A DNA stretch of 64,000 bases from Adineta ricciae (Eukaryota > Rotifera > Eurotatoria > Adinetida > Adinetidae), in the NCBI GenBank assembly GCA_905250025.1, contig CAJNOJ010000001.1:1633171-1697170 (forward strand), read 5' to 3'. The notes under the pieces were generated by a model. The model did not search any database. It was not told where the DNA came from and saw nothing but the letters and a program-made list of their open reading frames with translations. This document shows positions 36,076 through 46,743 of the stretch, in pieces. The translations under genes were made by a program, and so were the position numbers. How positions within the stretch are numbered: position 1 is the first letter of the stretch; every line of letters begins with the position of its first letter.

Positions 36076-36543
36076 GCGTGTGAGAGAGAGAGAAAGAAAA
36101 TCTAAACCGTTTCAATCGCCGAGAAAGCGATGCCATTAAACAACACCAAGACTTCTATATCCTTTCGTTAAAGGAAAACAAATAGAATTATTCATTCGGA
36201 ATAAATTAGCAAAATTATTCCCCGATTAAGCCATTTTGGATTACGCGAATAAAATCGCGTATGAGATAGTTCGAAGTGAATAAGTACATGCCTTGATACA
36301 TGGATGATGATTCATTTGCGAAGGATAATTTGTTCGTCATGTTAGAAAGAGAATAGTTGATGCGGTTATTTTGACTGAAACGAAAAGGCATTGTTTTTGT
36401 ATTTGTTTGAATGAACATCCAATCAATAAATAATGATGCGTAGCCATTTGGCCGATATATACATATATACGTTAGCTGAATAGGTCGGATTAGTTATTCT
36501 GTATTCGAATTCTGGTCAGTTAAATTATTGTGAATCTTTCGCC

Positions 36544-37127
36544 ATGAATTCATCAAATATTTGCTGCTTATTATTGTGTTTCCTGTTCATTTTGAATGCA
36601 CATCAGACAGCTGCAGCACCTGTCGTTCTCGAAATGACGACAAACTTTGCACCTTCAATAGTGTCCGTTGGTAGGCGCAGCATGAATGTGATTTTTCTTT
36701 TCAAATTGTTTGTACACTAGATGACAAGATACAAGATGGAGCACACGAACAACTTAGTGAAAAAAAAGTGAAACGTCGTTGCGGAAAAGTCAATCGTAAG
36801 TTTACTATACCCATTGAAGTTCTCTCGTGATGACACACGATTCAGACTGTAGCTTTATCAGCAGATACACCACGAGAATGATACGAATCTTCTATCAAAT
36901 CAGAATTAGTCTCGGGTCTCACGCATTTCGCTTACCTGACTAATTTATGCATACATCATCGTGAATACTTACTTTTCATTCTAGTTGCCGGTAACTTTGG
37001 CTCTGGAGACGTCAACGGTGAGTATTCATGCTATTTCACATTCCATATCTAAATTCTTTTTTTTCTTTTCATCGCAGTTGACGTAGAAGGCTTTGGTATC
37101 ATCAATGGCCGTATAAATGGCTGTTAA
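36544..37127 (+). CDS. Secreted peptide precursor, GDVN/INGC subfamily (gene B)
   Basis: Exons 36544-36670, 36721-36795, 36985-37017 and 37078-37127; 94 aa; every intron is phase 1. Exon 1 is a signal peptide (ICCLLLCFLFILNAHQTAAA) with an acidic or neutral spacer and has the same 127-nt length as exon 1 of genes A, D and H. Exon 2 ends in KKVKRRCGKVN, a basic cleavage site followed by the first Cys. The last exons encode GNFGSGDVNV and GIINGRINGC, so the mature tail has two Cys about 31 residues apart, the second at the very end. Its last exon differs at one base from the last exon of the gene at 45084. Function unknown. Confidence 0.78.
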
Positions 37128-37678
37128 ATCAGTGTGAACAATCATTGAATGGACATTTCATTGACCTATATGCCATTTTTCACGATAGTTTTCCATCATT
37201 TGTGCTCGTATCTCTTCCAATCGCTTCATGTAGTCTTGTTCACTTCGAATATTTAATAAAGAAAATAATTCAATGTACATCTAATCTAACAATTGTCATT
37301 TGTTCTTCCTATCGGTTGAAAATGTATTCATCAATGAAAGTATGAAAACGAAAGAAAAGTCTCATCAACACTGATATTTACAACTGTAAACGAAATCGCT
37401 GATGTCTGTCCGATTTTCGTTTCGAACGGACTGTTTGTATATAGGATAAAACGAGTTTGAAATGAAGAATGATTTTGATTAGTGTTTGAAGCAGATTTTA
37501 TTTAACTACACAATTCATTAGACAACAAGAGAAGAGAACTATTGATAAATTTGAACAACTAATCATTGGTGACATTGTCACTCTTGTTTTTCGCTACGAT
37601 GATTGGGTTTTGTTTGATTATTTGCAGGATATACTTTGACCAGATATATTGACAACACCGTTAGCAGCATTGGAGCCT
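37000..37678. repeat. Left arm of inverted duplication (pairs with 44525-45215)
   Basis: Includes the last exons of gene B, about 490 bases between the two convergent genes, and the last exon of gene C. The reverse complement matches 44525-45215 closely, with mostly single-base differences in the middle and more divergence at the edges. The two arms are therefore a duplicated convergent gene pair in opposite orientation. Confidence 0.85.
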
Positions 37679-38467
37679 ATGAATAGAAAAGGACTAATCT
37701 GCTTGAATCGTAAAATTGACGGATTAAATCACATGGAATGATGAGAAAAACGTAAAGAAAACATTGCCACTTAAAAGTTTAGAAATATGACTCAAGTACT
37801 GACCGTATTGCAAATCATTCATACTTGAACATTCTCTCTTACAGGGGAAGAGATCAAAAATAGCTAGCGATAGATTTTTCGTACTTCCGATAGCTCAAAA
37901 AAAGCAAAAAAGTCATACTTATATTATGCTTCTACTAGCAGGGGTAGACCTTACTCTTAAGTTTATGCGAGTGTAAAGCGCGTATTGGTCATGTTCTAAA
38001 ATTAAATTTTCACATACCTTTCGATGAACAACCTTGAGAATTACCACTTTGTCCTGAAATGAGAGCAAAATTTTCATAGGATATGTAGAACGAGTGAAGT
38101 GTCATGGCAGGAAATGAATCAGTTGAAAATATAGATCGTCTACTACAGAGTGCAGTATAAGTTTACGCTCTACAGAGGTTATTTGAGTAGAGATCTCTCC
38201 TGACAAATACTTTCAAATCAGGGAACGATTAAATATTTTGGATACTTTACCATTTGCTGACATTTGCACTCCCGCCAAAAGTTTTTGAATATCCAGTCCT
38301 GCAATTTGAACTATCGGTTGATTAAGTGATGCTGATTTCAACATTTCCTCTGGCGTGCTGGTAGCAGGTGCGCTTGATGTATTTTCCACTGGATTAGCAT
38401 GTGTTCCGTACAAAACACAGGCCATCACAACGCAGAAAATCAAACACGAAACATTAAACGAATACAT
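37618..38467 (-). CDS. Secreted peptide precursor, SGQSISCK tail (gene C)
   Basis: Exons in order are 38467-38251, 38053-38018 and 37676-37618; 103 aa; phase-1 introns. The signal peptide (LIFCVVMACVLYGTHANP) is followed by a Thr/Ser/Ala-rich spacer and a short amphipathic region (IAGLDIQKLLAGVQ). The middle exon gives GQSGNSQGCSSK and the last exon SNAANGVVNISGQSISCK. Compared with the C-x13-C members, the first tail Cys is replaced by Ala, and a Cys one exon earlier may take its place. The last exon is 59 nt, the same length as in genes A, F and H. No dibasic site precedes the tail. The last intron is 341 nt, so another exon is possible. Confidence 0.72.
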
Positions 38468-38630
38468 GTTAGAAGGTGTACAAAAGTATAGCGAATAATC
38501 AAATATATTCAGCCAACATTTACACACATGCATATATATATATATATGTATCACCGAAACGGACATTCATTACCGTTTTTTCTTTTCGACAGGCATCGAA
38601 ACGAATATACAGACAATGCTTTTTCTCGTT

Positions 38631-39299
38631 CTTTCCAACATGCTATCATGACGAACAAATTATTCGTCATATATGATTCATCAGATCCATCACAAACCAT
38701 GTACTTCTTGAACTACCTTGTGCATCGCTCATTAAAATAGACCTCATTGCAACACGAGTCATCTCGACCACATTCATCTGTCGTTGTTCAGAAATATAGG
38801 ATTTCTATCGACATAAGCTATTCCATTTCAGGAATATCCTCACAAAACTGTTCATGTCGAATGACGTCACTCTCCTCTTTTCTTCTTTTTTTCGATACAT
38901 GTCGACTGCTTCGAATTATCATAGGCAAGTCAGTATATCGTCCGACGACTATCCGAGTGGACTAAGAAGTCATCACTATATGTGTCACATAAATCACTGT
39001 TCTCGAAGATCTATCCAGGGAAGATATCGAAATAGTTGCTTTGTAATGGATCGCTATCGAGGCTTGTTTTTTGTGCTTCTCATTGTTCGATATGTGGATG
39101 AGAGATAGAAGTAGTAAACGATTGGTCGTGTTGTTGTATAAATAGAAGTGTGTTTGTGCGAGAGATTTCATCATTCATTCGTCATTTACAGTTAAATACA
39201 ATTCGTGAATCTGTTATCATGCAATCATTCAGTGTCTACTGCTTATTATTATGCAGCATGATTATCTTTGCTGCACATCAAATCAATGCAATGGAAACT
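38631..39299 (+). repeat. Direct repeat copy 1 (pairs with 46067-46743)
   Basis: About 670 bases nearly identical, in the same orientation, to 46067-46743. It covers the whole intergenic promoter and the first 81 bases of the coding sequence of gene D. Identity stops abruptly just after the signal-peptide codons. Small indels occur in a TC-rich tract near 38880. Confidence 0.9.
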
Positions 39300-39846
39300 G
39301 AAGACAGATTGGTCACGGAAGTTCCATCAAAAGTCGACTTTGAACGTAGGAAGAGTTGCATTTTTAAATAACGATACTGAAGTTTTTATTGTATTTGCAG
39401 ATACTACCGTAAAAACATGGCCACTACCCGAAAAAGTTCATGAAAAACGCGGATCTATTGCTGCCGGTATGTCATCTACGTCAGATTGCGATCGGGAATG
39501 AATCTAAATAGTAGCTAAATATATATCGAGAAAGGATGCTTGAATATGTAAATAGTTGTGCAACGAAAGGAAAGCATAATGATGAAGAAGTTCACTAGAT
39601 GCAGAGGAAAGATAGGAAAATACTGTTGCGATTGATCAAATAGGTGAATTAATTTTTTGTTGTTTTTTAGCTGCCGTTTCAGGTTCAGGCTCACGTAGAC
39701 CTGCTCGAGTTCGAGTCAACAGACCATCCAGTAAGTGTCAATCAAAGTAGTTTAGAATGCGTAACTTAATTGTTTCTTTTGCAGATATCCAATGCGCTAA
39801 TGGTGTTGTTACTATTACCGATGGTCAAATCACATGTGGCAAATAA
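39219..39846 (+). CDS. Secreted peptide precursor, C-x13-C family (gene D)
   Basis: Exons 39219-39345, 39401-39466, 39671-39730 and 39785-39846; 104 aa; phase-1 introns throughout. Exon 1 gives the signal peptide LLLCSMIIFAAHQINAME. Exon 2 has PEKVHEKRG, a dibasic site in the same place as in gene A. Exon 3 is an Arg-rich segment (GSGSRRPARVRVNRPS) not found in gene A. The last exon gives NIQCANGVVTI...ITCGK with two Cys 13 residues apart. The terminal Gly-Lys could be trimmed and amidated. Its promoter and first 81 coding bases are shared with the gene at 46663. Confidence 0.8.
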
Positions 39847-40410
39847 TTGTATCGGCGAATGATATGGACAATTTGATCAAATTCAATATTTTTCGTACAC
39901 ATTTTCTTTCTTTCGCTGTTGTTAACATGTATTAATCATCAATAAAATATCACTCATCAAATAATAAAACCATTTTCAATGTGACTGAATAAAATCAAGA
40001 CAAAAGGTACTCATTCATGTTCAGAGTGTCAAATGTATGTGTTGTTGCAGCTTTAAGAGCCATGTATTGTAAACAATTGCGAGAGAAATTTGCTATCCCT
40101 CTCTTCTTTTGAAGCTGTTTTGCGACCACGCGTATTCACTCGCGGGCGTCAGATTATCTAGCAAATTATCTTGTCATCGTGAAAGCTATTATATATGACA
40201 GTGAATGATCACTGTTCTTTAAGGATCATGTTCACATTTCTATTAGTGAATAAATAATTTCAAAGATTTAGATATATACATATATCTAATTATTTTCTTT
40301 ATTCACTATTCAAGACAGAAATAAGGACAACAGGTGGTACAATTAAAGATTATCATGAAAAATGGCATGTTCGCAGGTAAAATGTTGTTCCATTCTTTGC
40401 CCATCCCAGT
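39847..40410. other. Intergenic within the peptide cluster
   Basis: No intact gene. The part from about 40290 to 40410 resembles, with decay, the 3' flank of genes B and I (for instance the GTGAAAAATGGCAT stretch), so it is the 3' flank of the pseudogene next to it. AATAAA signals of gene D are near 39942. Confidence 0.5.
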
Positions 40411-41060
40411 TTAACAAAAACCTCTACCACCATAATCATGTACCCTCGCTGTAAAAAAAAGCAACGAAACAAGTTGAATACTTACCATCGATATCGCCTA
40501 TCGAAATGATACTTTCTCTCGCTGGAAGGCAAAAAAATACATATAGTGATGAACATGGCGTTAGCCGTTTCATTCAGCTATTGATCAGTAAGATCTTGAA
40601 TTGAGGATGAACACAATACTACATTGATCACCCTGTTAACTACGATGGTGTTCATCTCTTCGTTTGTGAATGTATCCAGCATATGATTAACTCAAGCGAG
40701 ATTTCACTCTTCGAACGCACTGTGTACTCGATTTATAAATATTATTAATTATGTTAGACTTTGTTCTGCCCTATCCTAAATGAGCTTTGCATGAATGCGG
40801 TACACTTACCATAGCTTCACGTAAACGATGTTGTCGTTTGAGATTCCTTTCGACCACTCCTAATTACTTGTGATTCATCTCGGATCTTGTCGTCTAGTGT
40901 ACAAACCATTCAACAAAGAAACATTCGATCTACAATATGCCTACTAGTTAGAACTGTCGAAAGAATAAGATTGTCCGTCGCTCCAAACGATCAAGAGACA
41001 CAATAGTAAGCAGCAAATATTTAATGACTTCACAAAAAAGATTCACAATAATTGGACTGG
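40411..41060 (-). pseudogene. Decayed copy of the GDVN/INGC peptide gene
   Basis: Runs on the minus strand. Parts of all exons of a gene B-like precursor can be aligned: a signal-peptide exon remnant (about 41060-40950) whose start codon region reads GTCATTAAATATTTGC where gene B has an ATG; an exon after TGTACACTAG (about 40895-40812) beginning with the codons for DDKI but ending in an early TGA unless the frame shifts; a 30-nt exon (40515-40486) encoding IGDID; and a last exon (40448-40411) ending in GFC and TAA. The missing ATG and the frame break argue for a pseudogene. A recently altered gene with another start cannot be excluded. Confidence 0.6.
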
Positions 41061-41949
41061 TCAAAGTTGAACTATAGGCCAAATTGTGAAATCTATAGTC
41101 AACTAACAGTCTATATAAACACGGACGAAAGGATCATTCAGTACCTTTTCTCTTTTCGATATTTCTTGAAGCCAATACACAAACAATAACTTTTCGTTTC
41201 TGTCGAAACAACTATTTTATTTCTAACACGCTAACTTGACGTGGCGAACAAAGCATCGTTCGTACACGATTCGTCAATTCATGCCAAAAGTCATTAAGAT
41301 TGTCTACTGAGCACTTTTTAGCGTGTTTCTTATTGACCACAGACAGTTGCGACATGTGTTCAATCCTCAATATGATGTCACGAAATGAAATAGGGAAGGA
41401 TTTTTCTACACAGGCAATGCTGGAATGACGTTCGTGTGAATACACACAAGTTTTTGAAAGTTTTCAAGAGTGATATATAGTCAGGACATGCATTCTAAAC
41501 CATTCCGGACTAAACTTCATCCCACTTCTACCTTTTGACTGCTCCTCATCGAGTTAAAATTATCGGATAACATTGAATATAGAAAAATGTACTTTTCAAA
41601 CTTTCTTAGTATGATATGGTTCTTATACAATGATCGAAAGATTTTGAATGAATGCGATCGGTCACGATAGCGCTGTATAGAATAGTAGATGTGTTAGAAC
41701 TAATTAATTCCTTGATGAACATCGATTTTTGCCCGACTCTAGGCTGATTAGATCCATTCTTACTGTACTTAAGCGTTGACCATTTTCTGAACACTCGATA
41801 TGCCAAGGAAAATTAGTAAACAAATGATCTGAGAATTTTAGACAGTGTGCACACAATTATATTCTTCATTTATTAGGTTGAGAATTAGTACAAGAAATTG
41901 ACGAGAACAAAATTGAAATAGAAAGTGTATGGTTGCCATCTTCTTGGAA
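41061..41949. other. Intergenic with one unexplained open frame
   Basis: A minus-strand open frame (41445-41212) encodes a protein-like stretch with DFWHELTNRVRTM near its end, but it has no ATG start and an in-frame stop a few codons upstream. It may be an exon of an unrecognised gene or a remnant. Nothing else is seen. Confidence 0.3.
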
Positions 41950-42660
41950 CTATTGTAATTTACAGACGATTCTGCCACGCTCCATTGTAATCACGCCATT
42001 ACCACAGACTGCAGCTAAACGAAATAAGAAACGAAGACGATCAAACATGATTGTTCGAAATGACTATTGAAAAACTTACTTTTAACTACTCCAACACGAC
42101 GTTGTCGTTGTAAAGCTAAAACAAAAGGAAGTCATGAATAAACGGATATTAGAAATCAATTAAAATCGAAGGCTAGTTTTGAATGAGAACGACCAACAGT
42201 CTGTAAGATCTTAGATTTATACAAAATCCGTCTTGCATTCAGCGATGGAGCTTCGTATGAGGAACTGAATGCCCTCTTCAAATTTCTCGCGTAGCTCTCC
42301 GACTCGTTGTCAGAAGATCTAGAGATGAATTTGTCTGCCAATCGATTTCATAACTACACCAACTTATTCATATGTTCGACAATCAAACTACTCTCGTAGG
42401 AATATCATTCACTTACGAATATTAGAAACATCACGCTTTTTTCTAGATGACAATTGCACATTTACGCCCGTACCCACCGTTTCGTGTCCTCCTACAATGA
42501 GACGAATGTTTTAACAGCATCCGACAGCAACACAGTTACCTGTATTAACATGGATCGATGAAAGCCCTGGTCCTCCGATATGCACATTTGCATTGGCTTG
42601 GTATGCAGCGAAAATAATCAAGACACAAAAGGCTAAGCAGTACGCAATGGATGATTGCAT
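41950..42660 (-). CDS. Secreted peptide precursor, C-x13-C family (gene F)
   Basis: Exons in order are 42660-42540, 42491-42417, 42115-42080 and 42014-41950; 98 aa; phase-1 introns. The signal peptide (LAFCVLIIFAAYQANA) is followed by a Gly/Val-rich segment, a strong furin-type site RKKRD at the end of exon 2, a second basic stretch QRQRR in exon 3, and the tail AVCGNGVITMERGRIVCK with two Cys spaced by 13. The tail has two more residues after the usual Lys. The overall plan matches genes A, D and H, but apart from the signal peptide and the tail there is little similarity. Confidence 0.8.
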
Positions 42661-43440
42661 GGTAAAGGGTACGTAAGGCGAAATTAATAAAGAAATTCGA
42701 TAGAAGGCGAATGATGAAATTTATTCAAGGGACATAAACATATATACATTCCGAAGACCAATCGTCTCTTATTTCTTTCTTAAAGCGAATGATAGGAAAA
42801 GAAAAGAAAATCATGCCCTAGACGAATAGTCCCTGTATAATAGGTCGCTTTTGCTCTTTCTTTAATCGAAAGTTCGAGAACGGTGCTTTCTATGGTAAAC
42901 ATGATTGTTTTTAGTTAATGCACGTTTCGGTCGGACGATATCATTCTTCGCCTATGATGATCTTAGTATAATGGACTTGTGTACGAGAAGAACGAAGGAC
43001 GTGACGTCATTCAATATAAATAACTTTGTCCAGAGGTTCATCAGAAACATAAAATTGTTCAATCGAAATTATCTAATAAAAGTCTTGTTCACCAAAATGG
43101 ATGGAGATGAATGTTAATTAGTTAATTTGAGGTAGAGAGAATTGCTTTGTTCATATATGTGAAGTCGTATGGATGGGCAGATGACCGCTATCGGTTAAAT
43201 GAGTCATGTGGGGGAAAAGTATTTGTTTTTTGATTCGTCATGTTAGTATGTTAGAAAGAGAAGAATTGCCGACGTTGGTTCGGCTGAAGTGAAAAGATAT
43301 CATTTATGTTCGCATGAATATTGGAGAGGAGAAGAAAAACGATTGACTTCAATTTATAAGTAAGTGATCGAACGTTAGTAGTATTCGTATCATCATTACT
43401 TCATAGGACGATTCATTTAGCTATTGATATTTATCAACCT
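42661..43440. other. Intergenic between divergent peptide genes
   Basis: Promoter region for gene F (minus) and gene G (plus). The part next to gene F resembles the other family promoters weakly (TATATACAT near 42745, ATGATGAAAT). No coding exon is seen. Confidence 0.4.
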
Positions 43441-44585
43441 ATGAACATGACTTCATTGACACTGTATTTCACTACGATCTGCACGGTTCTCATGTCTCTG
43501 ACATATAGATCGGAGGGTGCTTTTTTACGATTTGGACCAGAAGGTTTACAATTAGGTGGAGGTGCTGATGGTAGTGCAGGTTTTCTGAATATTCCATTCT
43601 CAACCGGTGGTGTCAAGATAAACTCGGCCGTAGCCGGGGGATTTGCTAATTCGTTGGTAAACGTACCAATGGTGCAGCGATTTGGATCACGATACAATCG
43701 GTATGTGTATCCAACAAGCACTAGTAGACCATTCGCGCGAACGAATTGCGATTGGTATTATCGCTGGGGTCTTCCTTATTCAAATTTATTCAATGGTCAA
43801 ACTTATCAACGAGGATATGGATCATCTGGTGCTCAATGGGGAAGCCAAACAGGCACACAAACCGCTTCTTCAGTAAATTCTCAAAGTATTCGTCCTTGGT
43901 TTTTTAACATCAATCGATTAGCTAATGTTCAAGTAACTCCACCCAATATTCCTATGACCGGTATGTAGTCTGTCAAAGCGGTTTAGTTATGTCATTTCAA
44001 CCAGCCTATCCTGGATTTCTAATGGCACATAAATCGTCCAGTTGTATCCGTCTTGAAACAATGAGGAATGGTGGAGAAGCACCTATAGAACATATGATTT
44101 CTTTGAACTTTTCTTTTGCATCGACCATATCTGCTACAATTTTTTTTTCGTATCTTGCATTGATCTGAATCTTTGTTTATGTTTTAGGCTTTGCTAGTTC
44201 TGGAAGCGGATGTTCAAGAGGAGGTACGTGATAATTGCTCAAATTAATATTTCCTTCGACTAGCATGTGGATACAATGATCGATGTCAGATTCACTTCTA
44301 TCTTGCTTTTTCTCTTTCTTTGACACGTCTATACATGAATTACCTTTGATTAAAACTTCAATTAGTAAGCCATAAAGCATTGCCTCCGACGATGATTCCA
44401 TTTCAAATAAAAACTAAATGTTTCTCGTTTATTTTAGTTGATGCAAATGGTCAACAATGTAACTATCTGAACGACTATTTTTGATCTATAGACTCATGCG
44501 CACTAAATTTTTCTTTCTATTTATAGCCATCAGTGCGGCTAACGGTGTTGTCAATCTGTCCGGCCAAAGTATTTCCTGTAAATAG
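43441..44585 (+). CDS. Secreted protein with large first exon and SGQSISCK tail (gene G)
   Basis: Exons 43441-43960, 44188-44223, 44438-44458 and 44527-44585; 211 aa; phase-1 introns. Exon 1 is far longer than in the other members. It has a signal peptide (LTLYFTTICTVLMSLTYRSEG) and then a Gly-rich, Tyr/Asn/Gln-rich secreted region with AFLRFGPEGL right after the signal peptide. The small later exons give FASSGSGCSRG, VDANGQQ and the tail SISAANGVVNLSGQSISCK, nearly the same as in gene C. Here too the first tail Cys is Ala and a Cys lies one exon earlier. It looks like a family tail joined to an unrelated secreted body. Function unknown. Confidence 0.75.
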
Positions 44586-45215
44586 TCAACTCAATTACAA
44601 TGATCATAGTGTAGAACAAGAGTGACAATGTCACCAATGATTAGTTGTTCAAATTTATCAATAGTTCTTTTCCTCTTTTCTCTTGTTGTCTAATGAATTA
44701 TGTAATTAAATAAAATCTGCTTCAAACACTAATCAAAATCATTCTTCATTTCAAACTCGTTTTATCCTACATACAATCAGTCCGTTCGAAACGAAAATCG
44801 GACAGACATCAGCGATTTCGTTTACAATTGTAAATGTCAGTGTTGATGAGACTTTTCTTTCGTTTTCATACTTTCACTGATGAATACATTTTCAACCGAT
44901 AGGAAGAACAAATGACAATTGTTAGATTAGATGTACATTGAATTATTTTCTTTATTAAATATTCAAAGTGAACAACACTACATGAAGCGATTGGGAGAGA
45001 TACGAGCACAAATGATGGAAAACTATCGTGAAAAATGGCATATAGGCCAATGAGATGTTCAGTCAATGATTGTTCACACTGATTTAACAGCCATTTATAC
45101 GGCCATTGATGATACCAAAGCCTCCTACGTCAACTGCGATGAAAAGAAAGAAAATGAATTCAGATATGGAATGTGAAATAGCATGACTACTCACCGTTGA
45201 CGTCTCCAGTGGCAA
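44525..45215. repeat. Right arm of inverted duplication (pairs with 37000-37678)
   Basis: Reverse-complement partner of 37000-37678. It carries the last exon of gene G, about 498 bases between convergent stops, and the last two exons of the gene at 45084. The intron before the final exon of that gene is also conserved. Confidence 0.85.
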
Positions 45216-45873
45216 AATTACTGTCCGCAACTAAAATGAAAAGTAAAGATTCACGATGATATATGGAGAAACTGATACAATAAACGAAAATGTTTTTGTC
45301 CATGTATCAATCGTGTGATGCATCAATCGGTATATCTCTCATTAGATATTTATGATCGATGAAATCTTTGACGAAGAGTGCTTAAGAGATTGAACTGCTC
45401 TGCTTGTTAGCTATCAAAAAGATCATTTATTTGGTTCCTGCATCTATCGACTGAAAGAAGTGTTTAGTCATCTCTTAAATATTTGAGCACACTGATTATG
45501 ACAAGCTGCAGTTTGGATTTTGTCTTATCACAAGAGAACTTCGAACGATTGCAATTTACTTACAGTTGATCCAACCGCACGGTCGCTTCTTCGCCTTGTT
45601 TTTCGCAGGCATTCTCACGTTTGCCCTTGTTTGTCCCATATGATGCACATTTCCGACAGGCACTTTTACACGGGATTCATCCTCTCTTTGGTCATCTAAT
45701 TAGTAAAGGGACAATTCAACAAGGAGACTTGTGTTTGCACTGTGCTTACCGCCTGTCATCATAGAAGGATCAGAATCGCTCATCTCGTCCATAGTGCCAA
45801 TTACTGCAGCTGTTTGATGAACATTTAAAGCCACCAGGACACATAATAATAAGTAAAGAATTAATAATTTCAT
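45084..45873 (-). CDS. Secreted peptide precursor, GDVN/INGC subfamily (gene I)
   Basis: Exons in order are 45873-45750, 45695-45564, 45230-45195 and 45133-45084; 113 aa; phase-1 introns. The signal peptide is LYLLLCVLVALNVHQTAA. Exon 2 is larger than in gene B and ends in a basic stretch KNKAKKRPCGWIN, a cleavage site followed by the first Cys. The tail has SNFATGDVNV and GIINGRINGC, so the predicted mature peptide is about 34 residues with two Cys, one near each end. The last exon is identical to that of gene B except for one base (Glu to Gly). Confidence 0.8.
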
Positions 45874-46066
45874 GATACAACAAGATCAATCAATATTGAA
45901 GCAAACAGAGTTGGGATATCTCGTGAATGACTAAACCTAGTCAGTCAACATCTATACATATGTTTCTTTTCCAAACGTTTACTTAACACTTTTCTTTTTC
46001 GATATTTAGTCAGGCAGCAATGATCGTTTTTCGTTTCAGTCGAAACAATTACAATAACTATATTCT

Positions 46067-46743
46067 CTTTCCAACATGCTATCATGACGAACAAATTATT
46101 CGTCATATATGATTCATCAGATCCATCACAAACCATGTACTTCTTGAACTACCTTGTGCATCGCTCATTAAAATAGACCTCATTGCAACACGAGTCATCT
46201 CGACCACATTCATTTGTCGTTGTTCAGAAATATAGGATTTCTATTGACATAAGCTATTCCATTTCAGGAATATCCTCAAAAAACTGTTCAGTCGAATGAC
46301 GTCACTTTCCTCTTTTCTTCTTTTCTTCTTTTTTTCGATACATGTCGACTGCTTCGAATTATCATAGGCAAGTCAGCATATCGTCCGACGATTATCCGAG
46401 TGGACTAAGAAGTCATCACTATGTGTGTCACATAAATCACTATTCTCGAAGATGCTATCCAGGGAAGATATCGAAATAGTTGCTTTGTAATGAATCGCTA
46501 TCGAGGCTTGTCTTTTGTGTTTGTCATTGTTCGATATGTGGATGAGAGATAGAAGTAGTAAACGATTGGTCGTGTTGTTGTATAAATAGAAGTGTGTTTG
46601 TGCGAGAGATTTCATCATTCATTCGTCATTTACTGTTAAATACAATTCGTGAATCTGTTATCATGCAATCATTCAGTGTCTACTGCTTATTATTATGCAG
46701 CATGATTATCTTTGCTGCACATCAAATCAATGCAATGGAAACT
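46067..46743 (+). repeat. Direct repeat copy 2 (pairs with 38631-39299)
   Basis: Second copy of the promoter plus signal-peptide block, in the same orientation as the first. It ends inside exon 1 of the gene at 46663, after the codons for Met-Glu-Thr, which is about the predicted signal-peptidase site. Confidence 0.9.

Noticed and set aside
37145-37345. 66-codon open frame repeated almost identically at 45066-44866
   Set aside because: The two frames lie in the duplicated spacer between convergent genes; their similarity is due to the DNA repeat, and they overlap 3' UTRs.
38528-39108. Open frames in the duplicated promoter blocks (RSHHYMCHINH and similar)
   Set aside because: They occur in all promoter copies in both orientations and have no start or splice context; they are shadows of the repeat.
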